Position numbers and translations under genes: made by a program. Of a stretch of DNA of 64,000 nt, positions 1 through 8,527 are shown one piece after another; within the stretch, counting starts at the first letter, position 1, and each line of letters opens with the position of its first letter. The notes below the pieces were generated by a model. It was not told where the DNA came from. It saw only the letters and a list, made by a program, of their open reading frames with translations, and did no database searches. The stretch is from an uncultured Lactobacillus sp. (lineage in GTDB: Bacteria > Bacillota > Bacilli > Lactobacillales > Lactobacillaceae), in the NCBI GenBank assembly GCA_947565635.1, contig CANOGU010000011.1, positions 1 through 64,000 on the forward strand, read 5' to 3'.

Positions 1-1
1 A

Positions 2-2410
2 GGCTGGACTACTGATGTTCCAAATGTAACTCCAGAAGTACCAACTAAGGATACTCCTGTTCCTTACACTAAGAACACCCCAACCCCAACTCCAGTTCCA
101 GCAAATGGTTCAATCGTTTATATTGATGACACTACTGGTAATACTCTTGAAAATGCAAGCTTTGGCGGTAATGTTGGTGATAAGATTGATTACACAACTG
201 CTGATAGAATTGCAAACTATACTAGCAAGGGTTACGAGTTAGTTGGAAACAACTTTAAGGATGGGGAACAAGTATTTACTAATGGTGAAAACAAGTTTGA
301 AGTTCATCTAGCTCATAGGATTGAAACTAAGGATGCTAACAAGACTATTACTCGTGATGTAACTTATGTTTACGAAGATGGTAGTCAAGCTAACTCTCCA
401 GTTCATCAAACAGTGACATTTATGGGTAAAACTACTACTGATAAGGTAACAGGCCATACAACTACTAAGTGGGATAATGATAGTCAAAACTTCGATGCAA
501 CGAAGGCAATTGATACAACTCAATACAATATTGTTAAGGTTAGTGAAAATAACACTTCAGCTAATGTTGATATGAGTAATGGTGTAGTGGCTAGCGAAAC
601 TATTACTCCAACTGGTCAAAACAGTAATGTAGTAATTACTTTAGCTAAGAAACCAGTGACCCCAACTCCAGTTGAAAAAGGTACAGTAATTATTACCTAC
701 CTTGATAAGACTACTGGCAAGACTTTAGAAACTGCAACTTCAACAGGCAATGAAGGATCAAACGTAAACTACAGTACTAAGGACACCATTACTAAGTACA
801 CTAACCAAGGTTATAAGCTTAGTCATGATGGTTACCCAACAGGAAATGTAACTTACACCAATGGTACTCAAACTTACACGGTTGAATTCGTTCACGATAC
901 TGTTCCAGTAACGCCAGAGAACCCAGGTACCCCGGGTCAACCAATCAATCCAAACGATCCAACTGGTCCTAAGTACCCAGACGGTACTGGTCAAACTGAT
1001 TTGACTAAGACTGTAACTCGTACCATTAACTACGTTGGAGAGGGATTGAATGTTCCAGCAAGCCACACTGAAATTGAGTTCACTGGTAGAGGAGTACTTG
1101 ACAAGGTAACCGGTCAATGGACTACTCCATTAACTTGGACAGTCAAGGGTGGAAATAGCGACAGTGGAAACTTTGAACAAGTTGACGGACCAAATGCCGC
1201 TGGTTACTACATCACTAATATTTCTTCATCACATGAAGATTTAGGTGATATTGATTCAACTACAGGTACAGTTGCTTCTAAGACAGTCAACCACGCAAAC
1301 GGCAACATTGTAATTACAATCAACTACGCTAAGAAGACTACTCCAATCCCAGCAGATCAAACTGTAGTTGGTAAGCAAGTAGTTCACTATGTAGATGAAC
1401 AAGGCAACAAGTTACGTGATGATAATACAAATGATACCTTCGTCTTCACTAAGCCAGGTAAGGCTGGTCAATGGAATGAAACTAGTCACAAGTACACAGA
1501 TGCAAATGCAGTAGTAATTGATGGTTACGTATCAGACCAAAAGACTTACACAGGTCAAACTGCAACTCCAGAAGATGCCAACAAGGAAATCACTATTGTC
1601 TACCACAAGATTGGTAAGATCATTCCAGTAGATCCATCCGGAAACCAAATTCCAGATGCCCCAACCCCTGGATACCATAACGATCCAACTGATCCAACTA
1701 AGGTAACGCCAAATGAACCAACACCAAACATCCCAGGTTGGACAACAAATATTCCAAACGTAACTCCAGAAGTACCAACTAAGGATACTAATGTTCCTTA
1801 CACCAAGAATGAAGTGCCAACACCAGATCAAGGTTCAATTGAAATTGTTGTACATGACAATACTACTAATACTGATTTATCTAACTATGGTAAGAAGAGC
1901 GGTAAACAAAATGTCGGTACAAACTTTAATTTTGATAAGAGCACTTTAATTAAAGATCTTGAAAATAAAGGATACAAGATAGTGAATCCAGATGTTGAAA
2001 TTCCATCTGTAGTTATTAAGGGTGATCAAAAGATTGTGATCTATGTAGAAAGTAAAGAAGAACCTAAAGATCCAATTACTCTAGAAGTTCCAAATCTTCC
2101 AGCGGGTGATGATAACAATAATTTACCTGTTCCTGAGAAAAAGGAGACTTCGAATCCAACCCAATCTAGTGAGAATAAATCAACTCCAAATGTTGAAAAG
2201 GTTTCAGTAACAACTCAATCACAAAACTCCAGCAATCCAGTATTACCTACTAAGGAAAGAAACGCAGAAAGAAATGTGACTCCACATACTGCAACATTAC
2301 CACAAACTGGTAACACTGATGATAGTGCAGCAGCTATTGCTGGTGGTACTCTTGCCTTAATTGGTTTAGCCGGATTAACTGGTGCATCAAGTAAACGTCG
2401 TAAAGACTAA
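2..2410 (+). CDS. Mub-like mucus-binding cell-wall adhesin, C-terminal part (5' partial)
   Basis: The frame is open from base 2 and ends at TAA 2408-2410, giving 802 residues of a larger surface protein whose start lies outside the window. It is a chain of repeats: MucBP-type modules (about residues 40-105, 220-298 and 600-680, each with a G-x-I/V-hydrophobic-Y/H-D start) alternate with longer Mub-type modules (about 108-215 and 330-445). A Pro/Thr-rich unit containing PNVTPEVPTKDT occurs at residues 7-18 and again near 585, so the repeat period crosses the window edge. A Pro/Ser/Thr/Asn spacer leads to LPQTG at residues 766-770, a hydrophobic stretch and a KRRKD tail, the sortase A sorting signal. 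The family binds mucin glycans on the bacterial surface. The ligand cannot be read from the sequence. Confidence 0.93.
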   Translation, partial: GWTTDVPNVTPEVPTKDTPVPYTKNTPTPTPVPANGSIVYIDDTTGNTLENASFGGNVGDKIDYTTADRIANYTSKGYELVGNNFKDGEQVFTNGENKFEVHLAHRIETKDANKTITRDVTYVYEDGSQANSPVHQTVTFMGKTTTDKVTGHTTTKWDNDSQNFDATKAIDTTQYNIVKVSENNTSANVDMSNGVVASETITPTGQNSNVVITLAKKPVTPTPVEKGTVIITYLDKTTGKTLETATSTGNEGSNVNYSTKDTITKYTNQGYKLSHDGYPTGNVTYTNGTQTYTVEFVHDTVPVTPENPGTPGQPINPNDPTGPKYPDGTGQTDLTKTVTRTINYVGEGLNVPASHTEIEFTGRGVLDKVTGQWTTPLTWTVKGGNSDSGNFEQVDGPNAAGYYITNISSSHEDLGDIDSTTGTVASKTVNHANGNIVITINYAKKTTPIPADQTVVGKQVVHYVDEQGNKLRDDNTNDTFVFTKPGKAGQWNETSHKYTDANAVVIDGYVSDQKTYTGQTATPEDANKEITIVYHKIGKIIPVDPSGNQIPDAPTPGYHNDPTDPTKVTPNEPTPNIPGWTTNIPNVTPEVPTKDTNVPYTKNEVPTPDQGSIEIVVHDNTTNTDLSNYGKKSGKQNVGTNFNFDKSTLIKDLENKGYKIVNPDVEIPSVVIKGDQKIVIYVESKEEPKDPITLEVPNLPAGDDNNNLPVPEKKETSNPTQSSENKSTPNVEKVSVTTQSQNSSNPVLPTKERNAERNVTPHTATLPQTGNTDDSAAAIAGGTLALIGLAGLTGASSKRRKD

Positions 2411-2415
2411 AAACG

Positions 2416-2447
2416 AAAAAGATATGATCAGATGATCATATCTTTTT
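2416..2447 (+). terminator. Rho-independent terminator after the Mub-like gene
   Basis: A near-perfect inverted repeat (AAAGATATGATCA / TGATCATATCTTT) begins 6 bases after the stop codon and runs into six T residues. Confidence 0.85.
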
Positions 2448-2650
2448 TGATAATATTTAATTTTTTAAGAAATTGGTAAATCAGTAAAAAATAACATTTT
2501 TCTCTAAAAGATAATTCCTTTTTAAGACTTCCAGCTATTGACATGACAGTAATAAATAAGAGAAAATGGTTTTAATAAAAAACAATAGTAAGTGTAAAAA
2601 TAATAGTAATTTTATAGTGCTAGGTATACTAAAAGAATAGGAAATGATTT

Positions 2651-4078
2651 ATGGCTTGGTTAAAAAAGAAACGTGAAAAGGCAGTAATTAATTTTATTGA
2701 TATAGATAAAGAGTTAATGAGTATTAGAGAGTCTGTTGAATTAAGTGGAAAAAGTAATGACCCCATCGAATATGATCCAACTAATGATATTAAGGATTTA
2801 GAAGGAAAAGGATACGTTTTAGTTAAGAACAATTTTAATGGAGATGGCAGTCAACCTTCTTATACCGAAGACACAAAGGTCTACTTAATAAGTTTTAAGC
2901 ATGATGTCCGTCCGGTTAATCTTGATCATCCATTAACTAAAATTCCATCTAAAGAATATGACCATCCTATTACTTTTACTGTTACTTATGAAGGAACGCC
3001 TACAAAAGTAAAGAAAAATATTCAAACTGCTCACTTATTTCGTACTTTGACTGCAGATAAAGTTACTAGTCAACGAATTGAAAATGGAAAGTATGATAGT
3101 GATTGGCAGTTAGATCGTCAAAAATTTGATGATGTAAAAGTTCCGGTTTTACCTGGAGTGCATGCAGATCAAAAAATTGTAGTTGGGCCTAAGGTAGACA
3201 ATAAAGATGTAGAAGTTTCAGTAACGTATCATTTAAATGGATATCTAATTCCCGTTGATGAAAATGGAGATGAAATTCCTAATGTTGGGCCATATCAATT
3301 TGCAACTGATGAAAAGGATCCAACTAAAATTGCACCTAACCAAATTGTTCCTGATATCGAAGGATATACTCATGATCAAGAGATAATTAGTCCTCAATCT
3401 CCAGATAAAGATATATCCATTATTTACAAAACTATTCCTAAAGAAGATACAACCTATATTTCAGATACTGAAAATATCGATCTTTCTCAAGCAGATTCAT
3501 CTACTTATTCGCCTTCAGGTAATGGAGACTTGAAGAAAAATGATGTTCAAGAAGCTATTATGGGGATAAAAGGTCAAGTAGATGAAAAAGAGATGGAGAG
3601 ACGTATTGATGAACAGATGGCCATTGTTAACTTTATTGATCTAGATGATGATGGGAAGCAAATTACCTCCTCAGGACCTTTATATGGTTTACCGGGAGAA
3701 TCTATCAATGATTTGTACAATACTGACGTTCCAATGACTGCCCTTAAAGAAGCCGGTTTTGAAGTTGTTTTTAATAATTTTGATGGGAATGGTCAAGTTC
3801 AAACATTTAATCAAAATCATTTAGTTACTCAGATCTTTACAGTGGGTTTACGTCACATTAATTCAAAAGAAAAAAATGAATCTTCTAATTCACTACAAGC
3901 ATTTAGTCAGCGGCAAGGAGAAGTATTAAAGAAACTAGAAAATTATCAACCAACTGGGAATAGTAAAGATTTAGAAACTATAACTGCAGTAGCTAAAGAT
4001 ACCATAGAAGTGTTAAATAAATTTTTAGAAAAGAATCAAACTGTCGAGAATACGAAAAATTCTACCACTAAAAAATGA
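2651..4078 (+). CDS. MucBP-repeat protein without signal peptide or cell-wall anchor
   Basis: 475 residues. The ATG at 2651 follows an AGGAAA ribosome binding site. Two MucBP-like modules start with closely similar text (VINFIDID near residue 12, IVNFIDLD near residue 326) and each contains a NNF(N/D)G(D/N)G motif. Between them lie a Mub-like module (about 100-215) and a PVDENGDEIP...DPTKIAPNQ segment that parallels the PVDPSGNQIP...DPTKVTPNE segment of the upstream adhesin. The N-terminus (MAWLKKKREKAV) has no hydrophobic signal core. The C-terminus is a charged, probably helical tail with no LPXTG motif and no membrane segment. It is related by sequence to surface adhesins but predicted to stay in the cytoplasm, or to leave by a non-classical route. 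It may be a displaced fragment of a larger gene, but the reading frame is long and intact. Function unknown. Confidence 0.8.
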   Translation: MAWLKKKREKAVINFIDIDKELMSIRESVELSGKSNDPIEYDPTNDIKDLEGKGYVLVKNNFNGDGSQPSYTEDTKVYLISFKHDVRPVNLDHPLTKIPSKEYDHPITFTVTYEGTPTKVKKNIQTAHLFRTLTADKVTSQRIENGKYDSDWQLDRQKFDDVKVPVLPGVHADQKIVVGPKVDNKDVEVSVTYHLNGYLIPVDENGDEIPNVGPYQFATDEKDPTKIAPNQIVPDIEGYTHDQEIISPQSPDKDISIIYKTIPKEDTTYISDTENIDLSQADSSTYSPSGNGDLKKNDVQEAIMGIKGQVDEKEMERRIDEQMAIVNFIDLDDDGKQITSSGPLYGLPGESINDLYNTDVPMTALKEAGFEVVFNNFDGNGQVQTFNQNHLVTQIFTVGLRHINSKEKNESSNSLQAFSQRQGEVLKKLENYQPTGNSKDLETITAVAKDTIEVLNKFLEKNQTVENTKNSTTKK

Positions 4079-4111
4079 ATTCTAAGTTAGAAGATAAATA
4101 GTCATAGATTT

Positions 4112-4155
4112 AATAGTAAATTGAGTAGTAAGATACTTAATTTACTATTTTTTTG
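4112..4155 (+). terminator. Rho-independent terminator
   Basis: A 16-base stem (AATAGTAAATTGAGTA with TACTTAATTTACTATT, one G-T pair) is followed by a run of seven T, 34 bases after the stop of the MucBP-repeat gene. Confidence 0.85.
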
Positions 4156-4246
4156 CTCATAAGTAATTAAATTGTTGTCAAGCTGTAGAATGAAAAATGT
4201 CAACAATTGTCTTGTTTCGGATGAAAATACACCATAGAATGTTTAG

Positions 4247-4260
4247 TGTAAGCGCTAAAT
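4247..4260 (+). promoter_or_regulatory. cre-like operator (LacI/CcpA type) upstream of the broken kinase gene
   Basis: TGTAAGCGCTAAAT fits the cre consensus TGWNANCGNTNWCA except at the last two positions and has the central GCGC palindrome of LacI-family operators. It lies 19 bases before the ATG of the ROK kinase remnant, a usual place for catabolite control of a sugar gene. It may still act on the esterase downstream. Confidence 0.45.
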
Positions 4261-4279
4261 ATGTGAAAAGAGGATAAAA

Positions 4280-4443
4280 ATGAAAAAGAATTATCTAAGT
4301 ATTGATATTGGGGGAACGTGAAAAATTGTACCGTAATTCCCTTAGAAACAGGAATTGGATAAGGAATAATTGTGAATGGGCAACTATTAAATGGAGGCTA
4401 CTTCCCAGTAGAAGAATTAAGCTTTTTGCAACTTAATATGGTG
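4280..4443 (+). pseudogene. ROK-family sugar kinase, internally deleted remnant
   Basis: ATG 4280, after an AGAGGAT ribosome binding site, reads MKKNYLSIDIGGT, the ATP-phosphate-binding start of ROK kinases, and then stops at TGA 4319. Shifting frame at 4321 gives KNCTVIPLETGIG, a TAA at 4360-4362, and GIIVNGQLLNGGYF then ELSFLQLN. These match the family's TGIGGGIIxNG segment and what follows it. About 100 or more codons between the two parts are gone, and so is the zinc-binding second half. The sugar substrate cannot be told; a beta-glucoside or fructo/glucokinase type is possible. The remnant runs directly into the esterase gene. Confidence 0.75.
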
Positions 4444-4473
4444 AAAACGGATTTGATGAGAGAAGGGAAAATT

Positions 4474-5373
4474 ATGAAAGAACAAGATATTTTAGAAGCT
4501 GTTGAAAAAATGCGTATTGACTGGAAGAAGAACGATGATAAAAGAGATAGTGGGTTACCCCATGATCTTCCAGAGATAAAACGTGTAGATGATATTCAAT
4601 ATGGTAACGATCCTAAATGGAATTTATTAGATATATATTTACCGAAAAATATTGAAGGAAAAATTCCCGTTATCATTAATATTCATGGAGGTGGTTGGGT
4701 TTACGGTACTAAAGAAACCTATCAATTTTATGGACTAGGAATGGCTAAACGAGGCTTTGCTTTTATAAATCCTAACTATAAGTTGGGACCAGACGTAAAA
4801 TTTCCAGAGGAACTAAATCAAGTCAATGAATATATTCACTGGGTAGCAAAACATGCAGATGAATATAATCTTGATAAAAACAATGTTTTCTTAGTTGGGG
4901 ATTCTGCTGGTGGTCAAATGGCTGAACAATACACGGCGATTTTGACTAATCCCGTATATCGAGAAAAATTTGGCTATACCTTACCTGACTTGAAATTCAG
5001 AGTAGTTGCTTTAAATTCACCAGCTACGTTTATGAAAGATCCAGGGATGATGATGGAGGCTACCTTGGCTTACTTTGATCCAGAAGTAATGAAGAGTACT
5101 AAGAATCAGGACTTAATTGATGTTGAAAAATATATTACTGAGAACTTTTTACCTACCTTTATTTCAACAGCTAATGAAGACTTTATCCATGATTGTGCAG
5201 TACGATTAGATGGATTTTTAAGGGCTAAAGGCGTAGAAGTTATTCAAAAATCTTGGGGTGATGAAAAGCATCCCGAACCGCATGTTTTTCTAATTAATCA
5301 AAAAGATGAATTAGCGAAGGAAGCTAATGACGAAGAAGCAGCATTTTTTAGAAGACATATTGTAAAAGAGTAG
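4474..5373 (+). CDS. Alpha/beta-hydrolase (esterase/lipase, HSL-like fold)
   Basis: 299 residues. The ATG at 4474 is chosen because AGAAGGGAAA lies just upstream. The longer reading from GTG 4372 only adds translated debris of the kinase remnant. HGGGW at residues 71-75 is the oxyanion-hole motif of the hormone-sensitive-lipase/carboxylesterase group. GDSAGG at 142-147 carries the nucleophile Ser144, and a C-terminal His in EPHVF (about residue 270) is the likely catalytic His. It probably hydrolyses short-chain or carbohydrate-linked acyl esters in the cytoplasm, as there is no signal peptide. The substrate is unknown. The former upstream neighbour, a sugar kinase, hints at a past role with glycosides or acetylated sugars. 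Confidence 0.82.
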   Translation: MKEQDILEAVEKMRIDWKKNDDKRDSGLPHDLPEIKRVDDIQYGNDPKWNLLDIYLPKNIEGKIPVIINIHGGGWVYGTKETYQFYGLGMAKRGFAFINPNYKLGPDVKFPEELNQVNEYIHWVAKHADEYNLDKNNVFLVGDSAGGQMAEQYTAILTNPVYREKFGYTLPDLKFRVVALNSPATFMKDPGMMMEATLAYFDPEVMKSTKNQDLIDVEKYITENFLPTFISTANEDFIHDCAVRLDGFLRAKGVEVIQKSWGDEKHPEPHVFLINQKDELAKEANDEEAAFFRRHIVKE

Positions 5374-5487
5374 TAGAAAAGAGTATAGTTGAGATGATAT
5401 CGATAATTTCAAATATTGGAATTGTTGTTGCCCTATTAATACATTCATAAAAAAACAAAGAGTTACTGCTTAAATTAAATTGCTATT

Positions 5488-5518
5488 AAAGTGCTAGAAT
5501 AAAATCTAGCGCTTTTTT
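5488..5518 (+). terminator. Rho-independent terminator
   Basis: AAAGTGCTAGA / TCTAGCGCTTT forms a stem (one G-T pair) around a 6-base loop and ends in six T. It lies about 115 bases after the esterase and isolates it from the DUF2207 gene. Confidence 0.75.
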
Positions 5519-5571
5519 AGTGTATTAAGTTATAATTAAGCAAAAACTCACTTTTTTTGTTAGAGGATTTT

Positions 5572-7368
5572 ATGAAGAAATTTTTTTATGTAATGACTGA
5601 AATAATTCTTTTTTTAATTTTAGTCATTGTATTTACTAAACCAGCCTTGGCTGATGTGAATTATGATATTACAAATGTTGATGTGACAGCCCGAGTTAAT
5701 CCAAATGGTTCATTATCTATGGAGAGAAGGATAACCTATAAATTTGATGATGACGCTCATGGTATTTTCTATCTGCAAAATTTAGCCAATAATCAAGAAT
5801 TAAAAAATCCGCAGGTTAGAATTTTGGCTGACAAAAATTCACAAATGGTAGTACCAAGTGTGACTCATGAAAATAATACTTATGAATTAAGTCATAGTGA
5901 TCATGGCTATCGTTTTAAAGTTTGGCATAGCGTAAGGGATGGAGATAAATTTACAGTAATTTATACTTATGAAATTACAAATGCAATCACGAACTGGAAA
6001 GATACAGCTGAACTTAATTTTAAGATTATTGGAGATGGATGGGATACAGACCTAGATAATGTACGAGTAGGTATTTTCTTCCCGGGCCCAGTTAAAGACT
6101 TAAAAGCTTGGGCGCATGGAGACTTGTCTGGCCAAATTACAGTTAATCCGCAAAAAGGCAATATTATCATGACAGCTTCTAATGTAGGTGGAAATGAAGG
6201 AATTGAGGTCCATAGTCTGTTTCCTGTTGAGGTAACTAATCAAAATAAGAATATTAAAGATCAAAATCATAAAGAATATGTTTTAGATCAAGAAGCAAGA
6301 TTTGCACGACAAGCTAATGAACGGCGTCAAAGAAACAGAATCCTAGGCTTAGGTGCTTTGGTAATATCTGGGCTATTTTCTTTACTAGCAATTATTAGAA
6401 GCTTTACTTTAAAAAAGTCCGGAGTTAAACCGGAAAAAGAAAAGCAACTGGCTAGGAATTATGAGATTCCATCAGTTTCACCGGTAATGGCTGAAATTTT
6501 AGATACAGGAGATGAGCCAAGCTCTAGGTCTTTAAGTGCATCTCTAATGGAATTAGCGGTCCAAAAAAAGATTAAGATTGATCCTATCAAGATAAGAAAA
6601 AGAACGTACTACAAAATTTCTTTAATTGATAAAAATATAATAAAAAATAAACCTTTGTTGAATTACTTATTTGATAAAGTAGGCGATGGCAAGAGTTTTA
6701 CAACATATGAACTTAAAAAACACCACTCCTCTAAGTTGGGAAAGAAGTTCAATAAGTGGCAAGAACAAGAAATGCAGAAAGCAACTAGAGCAGGATTTTT
6801 TGATGAAAAGCTTGAACATAAACAGCACGCTAATTCAATTTTGATGGTGACTTTACTAATCTTGAGTGGTATTGCAATGTTCAGCGCCTTCTTTTCGAAT
6901 GAGGAAAATATTGCTTTGTTTATATGTGCTGCAATTTTATTAGTACTGGCAATTTTGGCAGTTGTTTATAATAAGAAAAAATTATCAGCTTATACAGCAA
7001 GAGGAGCAGAGGTAACTAATCAAGTTCGCGGATTTAAGAAAATGCTAGATGAAATTGGTAATTTCAAGATGCGTGATATTGGAGAACTGATCTTGTGGGA
7101 AGAAATAATGCCATATGCCGTTGCTCTTGGTGTATCTAAAAAAGTATTAAAACAATTGAAACTAGAATTTGCAGATGAAATTGATGATACAAATCTATTA
7201 TTCTGGGGTACTTTTTACAGGGATGGGAAAGATGGTTTTGCAAGTAACTTTAGTTCTAGCTTTGACTCAGGTGCTAACTTAAATTCTTCTGCTTCTGGTG
7301 GATCTGGTGGATTTTCTGGTGGTTCATCAGGTGGCTTTGGTGGTGGCAGCGGAGGAGGTGCCTTTTAA
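5572..7368 (+). CDS. DUF2207 family membrane protein
   Basis: 598 residues. The ATG at 5572 sits 5 bases after AGAGG. A signal peptide (hydrophobic residues 9-22, ALA before Asp28) leads into an extracellular DUF2207 domain, recognisable by the GDGWDTDLDNVRVGIFFPGP block near residues 150-170. One transmembrane helix lies at about 257-278. A cytoplasmic winged-helix-like part (about 300-415) follows, then two more helices (about 421-440 and 446-466), a second soluble part and a Gly/Ser-rich tail ending GGGSGGGAF. This is the usual architecture of the family, whose function is not established. Its position 22 bases before the next gene allows cotranscription. Confidence 0.85.
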   Translation: MKKFFYVMTEIILFLILVIVFTKPALADVNYDITNVDVTARVNPNGSLSMERRITYKFDDDAHGIFYLQNLANNQELKNPQVRILADKNSQMVVPSVTHENNTYELSHSDHGYRFKVWHSVRDGDKFTVIYTYEITNAITNWKDTAELNFKIIGDGWDTDLDNVRVGIFFPGPVKDLKAWAHGDLSGQITVNPQKGNIIMTASNVGGNEGIEVHSLFPVEVTNQNKNIKDQNHKEYVLDQEARFARQANERRQRNRILGLGALVISGLFSLLAIIRSFTLKKSGVKPEKEKQLARNYEIPSVSPVMAEILDTGDEPSSRSLSASLMELAVQKKIKIDPIKIRKRTYYKISLIDKNIIKNKPLLNYLFDKVGDGKSFTTYELKKHHSSKLGKKFNKWQEQEMQKATRAGFFDEKLEHKQHANSILMVTLLILSGIAMFSAFFSNEENIALFICAAILLVLAILAVVYNKKKLSAYTARGAEVTNQVRGFKKMLDEIGNFKMRDIGELILWEEIMPYAVALGVSKKVLKQLKLEFADEIDDTNLLFWGTFYRDGKDGFASNFSSSFDSGANLNSSASGGSGGFSGGSSGGFGGGSGGGAF

Positions 7369-7390
7369 AGATTGATTATAGGAGAAAAAA

Positions 7391-8044
7391 ATGACAGTTT
7401 TAACTAATAAAATGTATGAGATATTTGACCAAGAAGAATTTTCTTTTAAAAAATTAAAAGTTAATAAAACACCAGAAGAAATAGATACAATTAAACAAGA
7501 ATTTAAACGTGTCTGGCAAATTTGGAAAACAGTTCAATTAAATGTGGCAGAACAACTACCGACAGGAAAATTTGCAAAAGCTCATGTTGAAAGCTGGACT
7601 AATGGATGGAATTTAAGAGATCATTTTTGGGCCAGTTATCGCTTAACTTCCTTAGCAGACTATAATCCTTGTATTGGCGTCATGCTTGATAAGAAGCAAT
7701 TACAAGTTTATTTGATGTTTCAATATTATAAGAGTGATAAGCGTCAGGGAACTGTGAGTGAATACAATACGCTTTTAACTGATATTTCAAAGTGGGGTTC
7801 TAGTTTAGATATTTCAAACTGGTATTTGTGGGATAAAAATGAAATGGAATTCAGCAATCATTTAGCTTTAGCAGAATATCTGAGCGATTATGAAAAGAAA
7901 ACTCAATTTGATCAGGAGGCTATCAAAAGTAGCTTTTTACTAGGAAAGTTTGCCTTTCGTGATCATGATAATGTTGATAATATGGAGAAATTTATTATAG
8001 AAGGAATCAATGATTTAATTCCTTTATATGAAAAATTAAGTTAA
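7391..8044 (+). CDS. Unrecognised conserved-looking protein, 217 aa
   Basis: The ATG at 7391 follows ATAGGAG. The product is soluble, Trp/Tyr-rich and slightly acidic, with no signal peptide or membrane segment. Visible features are an N-terminal helical part, a WNLRDHFWASYRL block near residues 75-90, and NPCIGVMLDKKQLQVYLMFQYY near 97-118, which reads like two or three beta strands. I do not recognise a named family. It lies between the DUF2207 gene and a pyridoxal-type kinase cluster, with short gaps on both sides, so it is probably in the same transcript. No function is assigned. Confidence 0.7.
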   Translation: MTVLTNKMYEIFDQEEFSFKKLKVNKTPEEIDTIKQEFKRVWQIWKTVQLNVAEQLPTGKFAKAHVESWTNGWNLRDHFWASYRLTSLADYNPCIGVMLDKKQLQVYLMFQYYKSDKRQGTVSEYNTLLTDISKWGSSLDISNWYLWDKNEMEFSNHLALAEYLSDYEKKTQFDQEAIKSSFLLGKFAFRDHDNVDNMEKFIIEGINDLIPLYEKLS

Positions 8045-8065
8045 GTAAAAAAAGTTGGAGAAAAT

Positions 8066-8527
8066 TTGCAAAAAAGACATGAATATATTTGGTGTTTAAT
8101 CGAACTCTCAAATGGTAATAAAGAATGGTATTGTCTAAGTAAAGTATTAAGACGAGCTCTTTTTATCGAAAAGAAACATAATCAATTCTGGAAAAAAACG
8201 ATGATTGGTAATTATATTACTGTAGCTCGGAGTAAGTATATTAGGGGACGAGCAAGATTAACGGTTGGCCGGATTGAAAAAATTAGAATTCGAAAAAATG
8301 GTGCAGCCGACTGGCACTGGAGTCGAAATCAATTTGTTACAGCAGAGCACTTGCTGGATCTTAAAGATTCATTTAATTATTTAAAGCATGATTATTGTTG
8401 GTATAATCGTTTAGCAATTAAAGTAGCCTTAATTTATTGGCATAATCAGTTACTACAAGTTAAGTTAAATTCGAAACGATATGCTATTAAGAAAAAACGA
8501 CTTAAGTTAGAAAGAAAAATAAAATGA
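8066..8527 (+). CDS. Unrecognised basic protein, 153 aa
   Basis: Starts with TTG at 8066, five bases after GGAGA; no ATG lies near the start. The protein is very basic (many Lys/Arg, strongly so at the C-terminus, KKKRLKLERKIK) and rich in Trp, Tyr and His. It has no hydrophobic segment, so it could bind nucleic acid, but no known motif is visible. Its stop overlaps the start of the kinase gene by ATGA, which argues for translational coupling with vitamin B6 salvage. Function unknown. Confidence 0.65.
   Translation: MQKRHEYIWCLIELSNGNKEWYCLSKVLRRALFIEKKHNQFWKKTMIGNYITVARSKYIRGRARLTVGRIEKIRIRKNGAADWHWSRNQFVTAEHLLDLKDSFNYLKHDYCWYNRLAIKVALIYWHNQLLQVKLNSKRYAIKKKRLKLERKIK

Noticed and set aside
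758..1117. Reverse-strand frame of 119 codons within the adhesin gene
   Set aside because: It is the complement of a repetitive, biased coding sequence, with Trp/Ser/Val-rich composition and no ribosome binding site.
1..2410. Direct repeats in the adhesin as a possible CRISPR-like or mobile repeat
   Set aside because: The repeats are in frame, protein-domain sized and vary by codon, so they are domain duplications.
4170..4208. Inverted repeat AATTGTTG ... CAACAATT upstream of the kinase remnant
   Set aside because: Eight A+T-rich bases with a 23-base spacing are easily found by chance; no promoter arrangement supports an operator.
4372..4473. N-terminal extension of the esterase from GTG 4372
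   Set aside because: The translated residues match the ROK kinase remnant, and a good ribosome binding site serves ATG 4474.
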